From Bacillus thuringiensis (GTDB lineage: Bacteria > Bacillota > Bacilli > Bacillales > Bacillaceae_G): 64,000 nt of DNA. How positions within the stretch are numbered: position 1 is the first letter of the stretch; the number at the start of each line of letters is the position of its first letter. The stretch covers positions 2,849,501-2,913,500 of the forward strand of contig NZ_CP155559.1 in the NCBI RefSeq assembly GCF_022095615.2. Reading direction: 5' to 3'. The notes under the pieces are model-generated. The model saw only the letters and a list, made by a program, of their open reading frames with translations. It made no database searches and was not told the origin of the DNA. Position numbers and translations under genes: made by a program. Of the stretch, positions 36,091-45,090 are shown one piece after another.

Positions 36091-37236
36091 TTAGTTATTT
36101 TTCTTAGTTACTTCATTATAATAGTGGCTAAATGCTTCTACTAACGCGTCAACGGAAGCATATAATTCTTCTGGTGTATTATCTACCCCTCCCATTTCAA
36201 TAAGTAATGCATTTGGAGATAGATCTTGATTATATACTCCGTTACCGCTTTTACGATCTTTAATAAAAATCCCTCGGCTTAAACCGTAATACTTCTCGTC
36301 TAAATATGAATTTATTGCTGTTACTATTTTTTTATTTTTTTCATAGTTAGGATTTTCTCGTCCTAAAATAAAATAGAGCCGAGCATAATTCTTTCCGTTA
36401 ATATTTTTTGTTGTAGTATTTTTTCGCGCATCGTCCCTATGAAGGTCCATTGGAAACATAATATTTTTATCTTGTGTTAATTTATCTTGTAATATTTGAC
36501 GGGACCCTTTGTAAGATTGGGCCCAATTTAAATTTTTATTTCGCAGAAAATCCCTCATATTTGTCGTATCATGTGAAACACCGATTCCTTTTTCTTCTAA
36601 CTTTTGTTTTAAATAATTTCCAACAAACGTAATATTTACTTCATTATTTGTACTAGAAGCATCATCGGGTATAGCGGCACCTGGAATTAGAGGAATAAAC
36701 GACTCCCAACTATGTGTATGATAAATAAAAACCTTATTTTCACCGTTATTTTGTGTATTTGAATTTTCACCAGTAGAATTGTTTTCTTTCCCACTCTTTG
36801 GGCGTTCAATAGCAGATCCTTTATCTTTAATATTCTCTAAAGGAATACTGGATTCTTCAGGAATGTTCGTATAATCTGTTCCTTCCCCAGCAATCAATAT
36901 TTCCGAATAAAATTGATTCATATTAGGAAGTTCTCGAGTTAATAAACTTCGGAGATCATTTACATTAATGTTTGTAGAAAGTGAAAGTAAAAAAGATTCC
37001 AGAGACGCTCGTCCTTTTTCTTTATGAAATTCTTCTGCAAAATAACGATTTTCACTTCCTATCATGTACATAAGACCTTTAGTAGAATTCGTTCCCAATA
37101 ACTGATTAATATAATACGATTTAAATACGTTTGAATTACTAGAAATGAAGAATGAAGTGAGGATACATATAATCGTGAATAAAATACATATCACTACATA
37201 TCTTACATTTAATACTTTCAGCTTCACTTTATTCAT
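36091..37236 (-). CDS. Stage II sporulation protein P (SpoIIP) paralogue
   Basis: About 381 residues. One N-terminal membrane helix, a spacer with low-complexity NNSTGENSNTQNNGEN, then an amidase_3-type domain: HTHSWESF (zinc His), MDLHRDDARKN and NALLIEMGGVDNT with catalytic Glu. SpoIIP cuts peptidoglycan amide bonds and cross-links and drives engulfment with SpoIID and SpoIIM. The usual spoIIP neighbours (gpr) are absent, so this is probably a second copy. AAGGGAG supports the ATG at 37236 over 37281. Confidence 0.88.
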   Translation of the reverse strand: MNKVKLKVLNVRYVVICILFTIICILTSFFISSNSNVFKSYYINQLLGTNSTKGLMYMIGSENRYFAEEFHKEKGRASLESFLLSLSTNINVNDLRSLLTRELPNMNQFYSEILIAGEGTDYTNIPEESSIPLENIKDKGSAIERPKSGKENNSTGENSNTQNNGENKVFIYHTHSWESFIPLIPGAAIPDDASSTNNEVNITFVGNYLKQKLEEKGIGVSHDTTNMRDFLRNKNLNWAQSYKGSRQILQDKLTQDKNIMFPMDLHRDDARKNTTTKNINGKNYARLYFILGRENPNYEKNKKIVTAINSYLDEKYYGLSRGIFIKDRKSGNGVYNQDLSPNALLIEMGGVDNTPEELYASVDALVEAFSHYYNEVTKKNN

Positions 37237-37405
37237 TTTATATCTCCCTTCATTTACTATATTCTTACGCATAATTTCCAATGAATATGATTACTAATTT
37301 AATAGAGTTGCTTCTACTACTTTGTTTTCATTTAGCGTCTTTCCGTAAAGCGAATGAGGCTAAAGTTGCCGTGCGCAAATATCATCAAAGACTTTTAAAC
37401 AATTT

Positions 37406-37446
37406 AAATAACCTGAGTCTATATAAATATAGAACTCAGGTTATTT
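37406..37446. terminator. Intrinsic terminator of the ArsR-family gene
   Basis: AAATAACCTGAGT (37406-37418) pairs with ACTCAGGTTATTT (37434-37446), with an inner CTATAT/ATATAG extension. Confidence 0.85.
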
Positions 37447-37454
37447 CATACTGT

Positions 37455-38183
37455 TTACTCGACAGGAGGCACTGCATTTTGATGGACTTTTTTATTTTCC
37501 ATGTCAATGCCTAATTGGTCTTTCAATAACTTCATACCTTTTTTTGTAAGATGGACGGCTCGAGTTTTATCCGTTTTTGTAATCCATTCTTGTTCAAAAA
37601 ACAGTTTTGCTATCGCAGATCCTAACCAACCAGAAATATGGTAGCGTCGTTCACTCCAATCAAGACAAGGTTTTGCAAATATCCTCCTCTTTATATTTGC
37701 CGTTTCAACATTTATCCCAAAATTCAGAAACCATTGTTTACCTTGTTCCGTTACAATGTATTCTCCTTCCTTTAAAATTATAAATTCCTTATGTAGTAAT
37801 TTTTCAGTTATCTCTACACCGAGTCTGCCTGCAAGATGATCATAGCAAGTCCGAGCATAACGAATTTGTTTTAGTTGATCCGATTGTTTTAAAGACCGAA
37901 CTTGGACTGTGGGTGCAATTGTTCCTAACTTTTCAAGAACTTCTGCTACCTCTTGATTAGCAAGTCGATAGTAACGATGTCTACCATGTTGTTCAACTGT
38001 AAGTAGATTCCCCTCTACTAATTTAGAAAGATGAGAACTAATCGTTGGATGTGACACTTTTGCCATATAAGCCAATTCACTGGCAGGTAGTGCCTGATTA
38101 TTCATTAAACAATCTAAGATGATTGCTCTTGTAGGTTCAGCAATTAGTTTAGCTATATATGAGATATTCGGATATACATTCAT
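37455..38183 (-). CDS. ArsR-family winged-helix regulator, long form
   Basis: About 242 residues. The N-terminal ArsR domain has IAKLIAEPTRAIILDCLMN and the recognition part VSHPTISSHLSKLVEGNLL with HGRHRYYRLA wing. A C-terminal region of about 140 residues ends in a second helix-turn-helix-like stretch (LTKKGMKLLKDQLGI). There is no metal-binding CxC motif in the DNA-binding helix, so the signal is not obviously a metal. It is divergent from the DinB gene, a likely target. Confidence 0.87.
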   Translation of the reverse strand: MNVYPNISYIAKLIAEPTRAIILDCLMNNQALPASELAYMAKVSHPTISSHLSKLVEGNLLTVEQHGRHRYYRLANQEVAEVLEKLGTIAPTVQVRSLKQSDQLKQIRYARTCYDHLAGRLGVEITEKLLHKEFIILKEGEYIVTEQGKQWFLNFGINVETANIKRRIFAKPCLDWSERRYHISGWLGSAIAKLFFEQEWITKTDKTRAVHLTKKGMKLLKDQLGIDMENKKVHQNAVPPVE

Positions 38184-38252
38184 ATTTCGATGATACCCTA
38201 ACTGTTAAATTGATACAATTATTTTAAGTTAAATAGTAAAGGAGAATGTATT

Positions 38253-38723
38253 ATGAATACAATTGATCTTAGTATATTAAATTTGAAAGAAACCCGAAGG
38301 CGCTCAGAAAAATTATGGAATTCTCTTCCCGATAAATTTCTTAATTGGAAGCCTGATAATGAAGCGATGTCCTTTGGTGAGATGATTCGTCATGTATGGA
38401 GCTCAACTTTTTATTATCATATGATTTTAAAAAACAACGGCTCAATAAACGACATACACATCCCGTATAATGACGAGCCAATTACTTGTGTAAAAAAAGA
38501 GATTGAGTTGGCACAATCATACTTTACTGACTTCATAGAATATGTTCAATCCATAAGTATAACTGAGCTAGATTCAACCCTTATTGATCGAAGCGATGTT
38601 GGCTATCAAAGATATTTAGGTGATATGCTATTACGAATTGCCTATCATGATGCGGTCCATGCAGGGCAATTTTTACAATATTTACGAATGGTTAACTTGG
38701 AAAGACCTTTAATTTGGGATTAG
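38253..38723 (+). CDS. DinB family protein
   Basis: About 156 residues forming a four-helix bundle, with metal-ligand-type histidines at MIRHVWSS, AYHDAVHAGQF (HxxxH) typical of DinB/YfiT-like proteins. Members act as metal-dependent thiol or small-molecule transferases; the substrate is unknown. AAAGGAG precedes the ATG, and the ArsR-type regulator is divergent by 69 bases. Confidence 0.85.
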   Translation: MNTIDLSILNLKETRRRSEKLWNSLPDKFLNWKPDNEAMSFGEMIRHVWSSTFYYHMILKNNGSINDIHIPYNDEPITCVKKEIELAQSYFTDFIEYVQSISITELDSTLIDRSDVGYQRYLGDMLLRIAYHDAVHAGQFLQYLRMVNLERPLIWD

Positions 38724-38862
38724 ATACGACAAATGTTTACAACGCTTCTATACTGGCATTATAATAATACGCAACCAATTATCTAACTAGTCAAAATCCT
38801 TTTCGTTAGTTAAAAAGAGCAGTTTAGTTTTTGTACAATAATTAATATATGGGGCTGATCAC

Positions 38863-39222
38863 GTGAAAAAGCATTCTGAATTAAAAAAGCATTTATGTGA
38901 ACTAGAGGAAAAGCTATTAGAACCTAAAACTCGTACAGCACCAGAAGAACTAGACAAATTACTTGCAGACGATTTTTTTGAATTTGGTAGTTCGGGGAAT
39001 GTTTGGTATAAGAAAGATTTTGTTGGTGGAAGTGGACTTAGCGTGAGAGAAATGACTCTTTCTAATTTTGAAATATACTCTTTATCAGAAGGTACCGTGT
39101 TGGCGACATATCGTGTAAGAGATGAAACTAGAATGCAGAATACTTTGCGAAGCTCCATTTGGAAACTGATAGATGGAAAATGGCAAATGTTTTTCCATCA
39201 AGGAACACTTACAAAATCATAA
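38863..39222 (+). CDS. DUF4440 / SnoaL-like (NTF2 fold) protein
   Basis: About 119 residues: LCELEEKLLEPKTRTAPEELDKLLADDFFEFGSSG followed by YRVRDE and SSIWKLIDGKWQMFFHQGT, which is the DUF4440 layout of the NTF2 fold. These proteins bind or isomerise small ligands; no function can be assigned. The start is GTG with a weak GGGGCTG site. A perfect terminator follows. Confidence 0.82.
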   Translation: MKKHSELKKHLCELEEKLLEPKTRTAPEELDKLLADDFFEFGSSGNVWYKKDFVGGSGLSVREMTLSNFEIYSLSEGTVLATYRVRDETRMQNTLRSSIWKLIDGKWQMFFHQGTLTKS

Positions 39223-39274
39223 TGATTATTTATATTAAAACGCTGCATTTTAAACTAGTATATCAAGCGAATAA

Positions 39275-39313
39275 AAAGCACGGATTTGATTACTAATCAA
39301 ATCCGTGCTTTCA
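39275..39313. terminator. Bidirectional intrinsic terminator
   Basis: AAAGCACGGATTTGA (39275-39289) pairs exactly with TCAAATCCGTGCTTT (39297-39311), between two convergent genes. Confidence 0.9.
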
Positions 39314-39358
39314 AAACAACTATATTGTCCATAAACAAAAAAATGTAAGCTTTAAAAA

Positions 39359-40507
39359 TTACGATTGAAACGCCGCATCCGCTAATATAGATAATGTTGC
39401 ATCATCCATCGGCGGATTGTGTAGTCCTGCTCTGACGTTTAAGTAGTAGCGATGCAGCGGATTTTTTTCTGATAAACTTTTTGCTCCTACGATGCGCATT
39501 GATTTATCAACTATGGATATCGCCGCATTTGTTACGGCGTATTTCACTGCTGCTAGCTCTGCCTGTAGTGAAAGCTTATCTTCTGCTTCATCGTACTTTT
39601 TCGCAATTTGATATAAAAAGACGCGAGCTTGCATAAGCTCGAGTTCTAATTCTCCAACTAATCTTCTAACATTCGGTAATAAACTAATAGAATGATTTAA
39701 ACTATTTGGCTTGTATGATCCCGCAAACTGAACTGCATAATTTCTTGCTGATTGTGCAATTCCTAAATAACATGCTGGTATATGTAGCAACCAGCCAATA
39801 CCCTTTTGTTTCACTTTTCCGCCCTTCACATCCGTAAAAAAGCGGTTTTCTATCTCTACATTTTGTAAGACAAGGTCGTGACTAGCAGTCCCTCTCATCG
39901 CGACGCTATCCCATGTTTCTTCAATGGATACACCGAGCGTATTTCTCGGAATGATAAACTCACCAACTTCTTCCCGGCCTTCAATACTCGCTGAAATAAT
40001 AAAATAATCAAGTATTGGCGCCATCGTTGTAAAAGTTTTCCTTCCATTTACAACCCACTTCTCGCCTTGTTGAACCGCTATTGTTTCTGGTTTACCACCA
40101 CGCGTCGGACTCCCTGTTTTCGGCTCTGTTGCTGCCCGGTTAAAGAGCGCACCATTACGCACTTCTTCGCAAAACCATTTGAACATCTCATCATTCCAAG
40201 AGCGATTTTCCGCTAGCTCTTTCACAATACCAAGATGCCAGCCAATCGATAATGCAGTAGCTCCGCAGCCTTCCGCGATTTTCTCTTGAAATAAAACGAA
40301 GTCATATAAAGAAATTGCACTACCACCAAACTCCTTCGGTAACGTTAATTTCGTATATCCGATATCTTTCAAATCATTCATATTTTCATACGGAAATGAT
40401 CCTAATTCACTTAATTGATGCTCTCTTTCCATGAACTTCGGAATCAATTTATTTATTTGTTCAATAATGAAAGATTGTTCTTCTGTTTCAACAAATGAGA
40501 GTGCCAT
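39359..40507 (-). CDS. Acyl-CoA dehydrogenase family flavoprotein
   Basis: About 382 residues with the acyl-CoA dehydrogenase order: N-terminal helical part (LTLPKEFGGSAISLYDFV), middle domain RAATEPKTGSPTRGG and WVVNGRKTFTTMA, then a C-terminal four-helix bundle. The catalytic Glu position is not clear from reading, so it may be one of the flavin monooxygenase-like or desulfurisation-type relatives. No other beta-oxidation gene is near. AAAGGAG precedes the ATG. Function beyond flavin-dependent redox is open. Confidence 0.85.
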   Translation of the reverse strand: MALSFVETEEQSFIIEQINKLIPKFMEREHQLSELGSFPYENMNDLKDIGYTKLTLPKEFGGSAISLYDFVLFQEKIAEGCGATALSIGWHLGIVKELAENRSWNDEMFKWFCEEVRNGALFNRAATEPKTGSPTRGGKPETIAVQQGEKWVVNGRKTFTTMAPILDYFIISASIEGREEVGEFIIPRNTLGVSIEETWDSVAMRGTASHDLVLQNVEIENRFFTDVKGGKVKQKGIGWLLHIPACYLGIAQSARNYAVQFAGSYKPNSLNHSISLLPNVRRLVGELELELMQARVFLYQIAKKYDEAEDKLSLQAELAAVKYAVTNAAISIVDKSMRIVGAKSLSEKNPLHRYYLNVRAGLHNPPMDDATLSILADAAFQS

Positions 40508-40661
40508 ACTATAATCTCCTTTATGTTCGATTCATCAACCGCTCACTTTTTCATTATGATTATATGAAGCTACCTCTCTATTGTTTCACTATTCCGATAA
40601 AAATACAATGTTTTTGACTAATAAGAAAAGTTCCTATTTTAAGATAGGTTCTTTTCTTATG

Positions 40662-41294
40662 TTAGTCTCCCTTCAATGCCTTTAATGGCAAAGAGGTTAC
40701 ATATCCAATGTACGAGAATAATTCTTTAAAGAAGAATGGAATTTCTGTATCTAACGTTTTATATGCTGATGTCGGCGTTGGTGAAGCATACGCTTCAATA
40801 TTAATATGTTTTGCAATTCTCATTGCGCGTTTCATATGAAGTGGATCACTTACAATCGTGTATGTGCGTATTCCGTTCTCTATTCCAACTTCCTTCGCAT
40901 TTTTTAAATTTTCTTCAGTGAAAAGGGACTTTGTTTCAATTAAAATATCTTCCTCTTTTACACCTTGTTTCATTGCATATACTCTTGCAGTACGCGCTTC
41001 CTCAAGCTCTGCCTCGAACTTTGTACCACCTGTAAAAATAATCTTTTTAATATTTCCGTTCTTATATAAAGAAATCGCATGATTAATTCTTTCTTTAAAT
41101 ACAGGAGATGGTTTTCCGTTCCAAGAAGCTGCTCCTAGTACGATACCAGCATCCGTTTTCACGCTATCATCTGTTTTAAAACGATAACTCCAAATATCGT
41201 AAGCTGCATAACTTACATATAAAATAGCAGAACAAATCATTAGTAAAAATACTTGAAAGATTCGTCTTTTCTTACTCTTCTTATATTCTTTCAT
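40662..41294 (-). CDS. YdcF/SanA family (DUF218) membrane protein
   Basis: About 210 residues. A basic N-terminus and one membrane segment (IFQVFLLMICSAILYVSYAAY) are followed by the DUF218 domain: AGIVLGAASWNGKPSPVFKERI, KIIFTGGTK and TIVSDPLHMKRAMRIAK. Relatives (SanA, YdcF) affect envelope permeability in other bacteria; the reaction is unknown. Frames open from 41339; GGAGG before the ATG at 41294 fits best. Confidence 0.85.
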   Translation of the reverse strand: MKEYKKSKKRRIFQVFLLMICSAILYVSYAAYDIWSYRFKTDDSVKTDAGIVLGAASWNGKPSPVFKERINHAISLYKNGNIKKIIFTGGTKFEAELEEARTARVYAMKQGVKEEDILIETKSLFTEENLKNAKEVGIENGIRTYTIVSDPLHMKRAMRIAKHINIEAYASPTPTSAYKTLDTEIPFFFKELFSYIGYVTSLPLKALKGD

Positions 41295-41574
41295 TTGTAA
41301 TTGCCTCCGTACATCATCCATACTTCTATAAAAAAACATTTATATCAAATCATTTTGTTTGAGTTTATTTAAAAGAAGGAACTTTACTTGTTATTTATGT
41401 ATAAAAGGGTTTTCATTTAAAATTGAGGATTATCAATTCATTTTCATTTGCGGTTTTCATTACATTTTTTAAATTCATAAGTTTATTACCATACAACTAC
41501 ATTGTAACGAATTTTTTCTCAGAAGGGAACGATGAAACAAAAGGAATTAAAATAAAGTAGCATTTTGTAAGAAA

Positions 41575-41613
41575 AAAGGTATATTTTTCATGCATCACGA
41601 ACAATATACCTTT
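41575..41613 (-). terminator. Intrinsic terminator of the GNAT gene
   Basis: AAAGGTATAT (41575-41584) pairs with ATATACCTTT (41604-41613). On the minus strand the stem is followed by a T run. Confidence 0.7.
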
Positions 41614-41624
41614 CAAAACACGAA

Positions 41625-42212
41625 TTATAGCTTTTCTTTATACAACTCTAATTTTTCTAACAATTGTTCTTTTACGCCTGGCCATTCACTTGAGATAATA
41701 CTGTACACAACTGCATCTCTCACATAACCATTCGGTAACTTTCTTTCATTTCTAAGCACACCCTCTTTTACTGCGCCTAACCTTTCAATTGCTCGCTGTG
41801 CTTTTTCATTTCTTGCATCCGTCTTAATTTGCACCCTCAGCATATGCAGTTTTTCAAAAGCATACTGGAGAAGCATATACTTACACTCTGTATTTATACT
41901 CGTACGTTGCACACTTGGATGATACCACGTTTGCCCTAACTCGACTGTTTTATCTTCCACTGAAATATTATATAGACGTGTACTTCCTACAATCATATTC
42001 GTCTGTTGATCCACTACAACGAAAGGCATTTGCATTCCCTTTCCATAACCTTGTATCGCTTTTTGAACATATTGCTGCATCTCTTGAACACTATCCATTT
42101 TAGAGATTAAATACGCCCAAATATCCCGATTTCCTTCTACAATCGAAAACAAAGTTTCGACATCATCACTATCCATTAATCGTAACTTTGCTCTTTCGTG
42201 AATCATTTCCAT
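41625..42212 (-). CDS. RimJ/RimL-type GNAT acetyltransferase
   Basis: About 195 residues beginning MEMIHERAKLRLMDSDDVETLF. The acetyltransferase core includes VELGQTWYHPSVQRTSINTECKYMLLQYAFEKL and KTDARNEKAQRAIERLGAVKEGVLRN, as in RimJ/RimL and spermidine-type relatives. Probable N-acetylation of a small molecule or protein; the substrate is unknown. GAGGGGGC precedes the ATG. It is transcribed alone. Confidence 0.87.
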   Translation of the reverse strand: MEMIHERAKLRLMDSDDVETLFSIVEGNRDIWAYLISKMDSVQEMQQYVQKAIQGYGKGMQMPFVVVDQQTNMIVGSTRLYNISVEDKTVELGQTWYHPSVQRTSINTECKYMLLQYAFEKLHMLRVQIKTDARNEKAQRAIERLGAVKEGVLRNERKLPNGYVRDAVVYSIISSEWPGVKEQLLEKLELYKEKL

Positions 42213-42334
42213 TTGTAAGCCCCCTCTTTGTTATTACTATATCATATGAAATAAAAATTAATTATAAGAATAAATGAATATAATTAAAAGAATCCCTTCT
42301 ATAAAAAGCGACTCTCATGTCATTTTATCTTTAC

Positions 42335-42442
42335 TTAGCCTAAATCAATTTCACTCAACATCTCTTCCTTAGAACCAAACATATGAATTCTTCTTCGAAT
42401 ATAAACATCCCATATAGGGTAGGATGGCTCATTGATAATCAT
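42335..42442 (-). pseudogene. C-terminal gene remnant
   Basis: On the minus strand a frame ending at a TAA (42335-42337) reads MIINEPSYPIWDVYIRRR, then IHMFGSKEEMLSEIDLG. It stays open upstream as FQNFLFVDAIL to about 42490, without a start codon or ribosome site. The composition is protein-like and unlike the AT-rich spacer around it. I do not recognise the family. It is probably the leftover end of a deleted gene. Confidence 0.45.
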
Positions 42443-42519
42443 TAATATCGCATCTACAAAAAGAAAATTCTGGAAATACCTAATAAATACTATATAATAA
42501 TAAACGGGAGGGGATAAAA

Positions 42520-42633
42520 ATGCTAGATCAAATTACTTGGGGAACGCCAGGCAGCTTATTATGCTTAGGATTCTTTTTTGCAGGATTAGGAATCTTTTTA
42601 AGAAGCGTTACGTCATATACGAAAGATAAATAA
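42520..42633 (+). CDS. Small membrane protein of 37 residues
   Basis: A strong GGGAGGGGATAAA site precedes ATG at 42520. The protein begins MLDQITWGTPGSLLCLG, has one hydrophobic helix (SLLCLGFFFAGLGIFL) and ends in RSVTSYTKDK. A TATAAT (42493-42498) lies about 20 bases upstream. A weak hairpin at 42641-42675 follows. The family is not recognised. The ribosome site, promoter-like element and single clean helix support a real small gene. Confidence 0.7.
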   Translation: MLDQITWGTPGSLLCLGFFFAGLGIFLRSVTSYTKDK

Positions 42634-42708
42634 AAGTATCCAAAAACATGAAAGTTGTACATTTTCACGTTTGGGATATTTGATTTTCTTAGCGTACCCT
42701 GCTTTTAA

Positions 42709-42746
42709 ACAAAAGAATCCTTCCTTTTACAGAAGGATTCTTTTGT
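42709..42746 (-). terminator. Intrinsic terminator of the YjiH gene
   Basis: ACAAAAGAATCCTTC (42709-42723) pairs with GAAGGATTCTTTTGT (42732-42746). Confidence 0.87.
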
Positions 42747-42769
42747 TATAGCTTTATCTTTTTAACACT

Positions 42770-44098
42770 TTAAAGCAACAAATAAGCAATCGGCGTAATA
42801 ATAAGTAACGTTAAGATCGTTCTTTGTACATACAGAATAATAAGTTCCGATACTTTTAACGGAATATCTGTCGATAATATACAAGGAATGGAAGCTGAGA
42901 AAAACAATATTGATGAGACCGAAACAACCGCAATAACAAACTTTGTCACGAGCGGTGCACTTACTACTAATAATGATGGCAAAAACATTTCAGCAATACC
43001 AACGGATGCCGCTTTAGCAGCTAGTTCTGCTTCTGGAAGCTGTAAAGCCCATGTAAAAGGATAAAAAATATAACTGATCCAATCAAATATTGGCGTAAAC
43101 TTCGCCAATACGATACCGAGTAACCCTACTGACATAATCGATGGTAAAATTCCCATCGTCATAATGAAACCGTCTTTTAAGTTCACTGCGATATTTTTCA
43201 TAACGCTCGGTGCAGTTTTTGATACTTCTAATGCATCTTCCCAAGCACGTTCTAACATTTTCTCCTTATAAACAGGCTCTGGAAACCCTTCTTCCGTTAC
43301 GTATGTATCTGGTTTTCTACTAAGTGGCGGGATTCTTACGGTGATAGCGGTTACGATGAATGTTACAACAAGAGTAGTCCAAAAATAAACATTCCATAAA
43401 TGCATAATATCTAATGTTTTTGCGATGATGATCATAAATGTTGCGGATACTGTAGAAAACCCTGTAGCGATAATGGCTGCTTCTTTTGTCGTATACTTTC
43501 CTTCTTTATAAACTCGGTTAGTAATGAGAAGCGCTAGCGAATAACTTCCAACGAAAGAAGCAACCGCATCAATTGCTGATCGTCCAGGTGTTTTCCATAA
43601 CGGTCTCATAATCGGACGGCAAAACGTACCGATAAATTCAAGTAATCCGTACCCGACTAATAATGCTAAAAAAGCCGAGCCAATTGGAACGAGTAAACTT
43701 ACCGATATGACTAGTTTTTCATACAAAAAGGGCCCTACATCTGGTGCAAAGAACCAAGCTGGTCCTACTTTCAAACAATATAATACACCAAAGACAACAC
43801 CAACTACTTTTAAAATAGAAAAACAAATATCTACGATAGATGCATTCCATTTTTTCGTATAAAACGGATAAATCGCCCCCACTACCATAACGAGTAGAGC
43901 GTAATAAGGTACTATGCTCGGAACAGAAGTCCTAATCCATGATACGATATGATCAATCATAATGGAAGAAGCACCGTTTATCGTAACTGGTACGAAAAAC
44001 ATAAACACCCCAACTAGACTAGTGAGTATAAAACGAAAAATGATCCCCTTCTCACTCCCTGTCTTAATTACATTCCTTTTTAATTCAATTTCACTCAA
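42770..44098 (-). CDS. YjiH family membrane protein (nucleoside-recognition Gate domain)
   Basis: About 442 residues with about ten membrane segments. The stretch TPGRSAIDAVASFVGSYSLALLITNRVYKEGKYTTKEAAIIATGFSTVS matches the Gate/nucleoside-recognition domain of the YjiH family. It is probably a transporter of unknown substrate. A TTG start follows GGAGGTGTCGAATT. It is a single gene with its own terminator. Confidence 0.87.
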   Translation of the reverse strand: MSEIELKRNVIKTGSEKGIIFRFILTSLVGVFMFFVPVTINGASSIMIDHIVSWIRTSVPSIVPYYALLVMVVGAIYPFYTKKWNASIVDICFSILKVVGVVFGVLYCLKVGPAWFFAPDVGPFLYEKLVISVSLLVPIGSAFLALLVGYGLLEFIGTFCRPIMRPLWKTPGRSAIDAVASFVGSYSLALLITNRVYKEGKYTTKEAAIIATGFSTVSATFMIIIAKTLDIMHLWNVYFWTTLVVTFIVTAITVRIPPLSRKPDTYVTEEGFPEPVYKEKMLERAWEDALEVSKTAPSVMKNIAVNLKDGFIMTMGILPSIMSVGLLGIVLAKFTPIFDWISYIFYPFTWALQLPEAELAAKAASVGIAEMFLPSLLVVSAPLVTKFVIAVVSVSSILFFSASIPCILSTDIPLKVSELIILYVQRTILTLLIITPIAYLLL

Positions 44099-44180
44099 AA
44101 TTCGACACCTCCTATTATCTAAATATTCTGTATAATTACATTAGATTCCTTCTTTCCATTTCTAATATTTCATCATATAA

Positions 44181-44208
44181 AAACAGCCTATTTTAAAATA
44201 GGCTGTTT
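44181..44208 (-). terminator. Intrinsic terminator of the APH-GNAT pair
   Basis: AAACAGCCTATTTT (44181-44194) is followed directly by its exact reverse complement (44195-44208), just past the phosphotransferase stop. Confidence 0.82.
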
Positions 44209-44211
44209 CTA

Positions 44212-45090
44212 CTACCTCTCATAATCATCCACAATCACTTGAATCACACGATACGATTCCTCTGCCACTATTTTATTACTAGTCTTATTCGCATCATATG
44301 TAATTAACGCCTTCCAAAGCGCCCATCCTCTCGCTCGATTCCACGTTTCTTCATCTATGCGCAATATTTCTTTAAATACGTTTCTACTATTTTCATCAAA
44401 AAATGTCCAAGCCATCGCTGCATCACAAGCCGGATCTCCTACTCCTAAAATACCAAAATCAATGACGGCACAAAGCTTTCCGTCCTTAACGAGTAAATTC
44501 CCCGGGGCAACATCCCCATGAATCCAAACTGGCTTACGCTCCCACGTTGACTGAAGTGCTACATCCCAAAGATGCTTTAATACTGTTTCATCAAAAACAT
44601 CCTTATTATTTTCGATAGCAGCTCTCGCCTCTTCATCATATACGGACATAAGCCCACCTCGGTAAAAATTATGTGCTCCGGCTATCGGCCCATTACTCGC
44701 ATCAATAAATTGCAATTCTACTAGAAATGATCCTAAATTCGCCGCAAATTCATTTAAGTCACGTACATTTCCTTTCGTAACTGTCTCTCCTTCTATCCAC
44801 TTATTAATAGACCAAGGCCACGGATATTCTGCAGAAGGATTCCCTTTCGCAATTGGAGAAGAAATTGGTAAAGAAAGTTCCTTGCTTAATAGCGGAAGCC
44901 ATTTGTTTTCTTTCTCTACTTGTGGTGCATATGCTACATCACTTGGTAATCTTATACTCATCTCATCCCCTAAGTGAAACGTTCTGTTATCATGCCCACT
45001 AAACTTTACAGGTTTCACTTCTAAATGTGCCCATTCAGGAAACTGTTCCTGTATTAACTTTTCAACTAAACTTACGTTAATTGGATGCAT
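44212..45090 (-). CDS. Aminoglycoside phosphotransferase family protein
   Basis: About 292 residues: an N-lobe with KFSGHDNRTFHLGDEMSIRLPS, the catalytic WIHGDVAPGNLLV and metal-binding CAVIDFGILGVGDPACD. It belongs to the APH kinase family and would transfer phosphate from ATP to a small hydroxylated molecule. Whether this is an antibiotic is unknown. Its ATG follows the stop of the GNAT gene with no gap (AAGGAG within the end of that gene), so the two are translationally coupled. Confidence 0.87.
   Translation of the reverse strand: MHPINVSLVEKLIQEQFPEWAHLEVKPVKFSGHDNRTFHLGDEMSIRLPSDVAYAPQVEKENKWLPLLSKELSLPISSPIAKGNPSAEYPWPWSINKWIEGETVTKGNVRDLNEFAANLGSFLVELQFIDASNGPIAGAHNFYRGGLMSVYDEEARAAIENNKDVFDETVLKHLWDVALQSTWERKPVWIHGDVAPGNLLVKDGKLCAVIDFGILGVGDPACDAAMAWTFFDENSRNVFKEILRIDEETWNRARGWALWKALITYDANKTSNKIVAEESYRVIQVIVDDYER

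Noticed and set aside
41420..41455. Possible Fur box upstream of the YdcF gene
   Set aside because: The GATTATCAATTCATTTTC-like stretch matches the GATAAT hexamer pattern too poorly when aligned over the full 19 bases.
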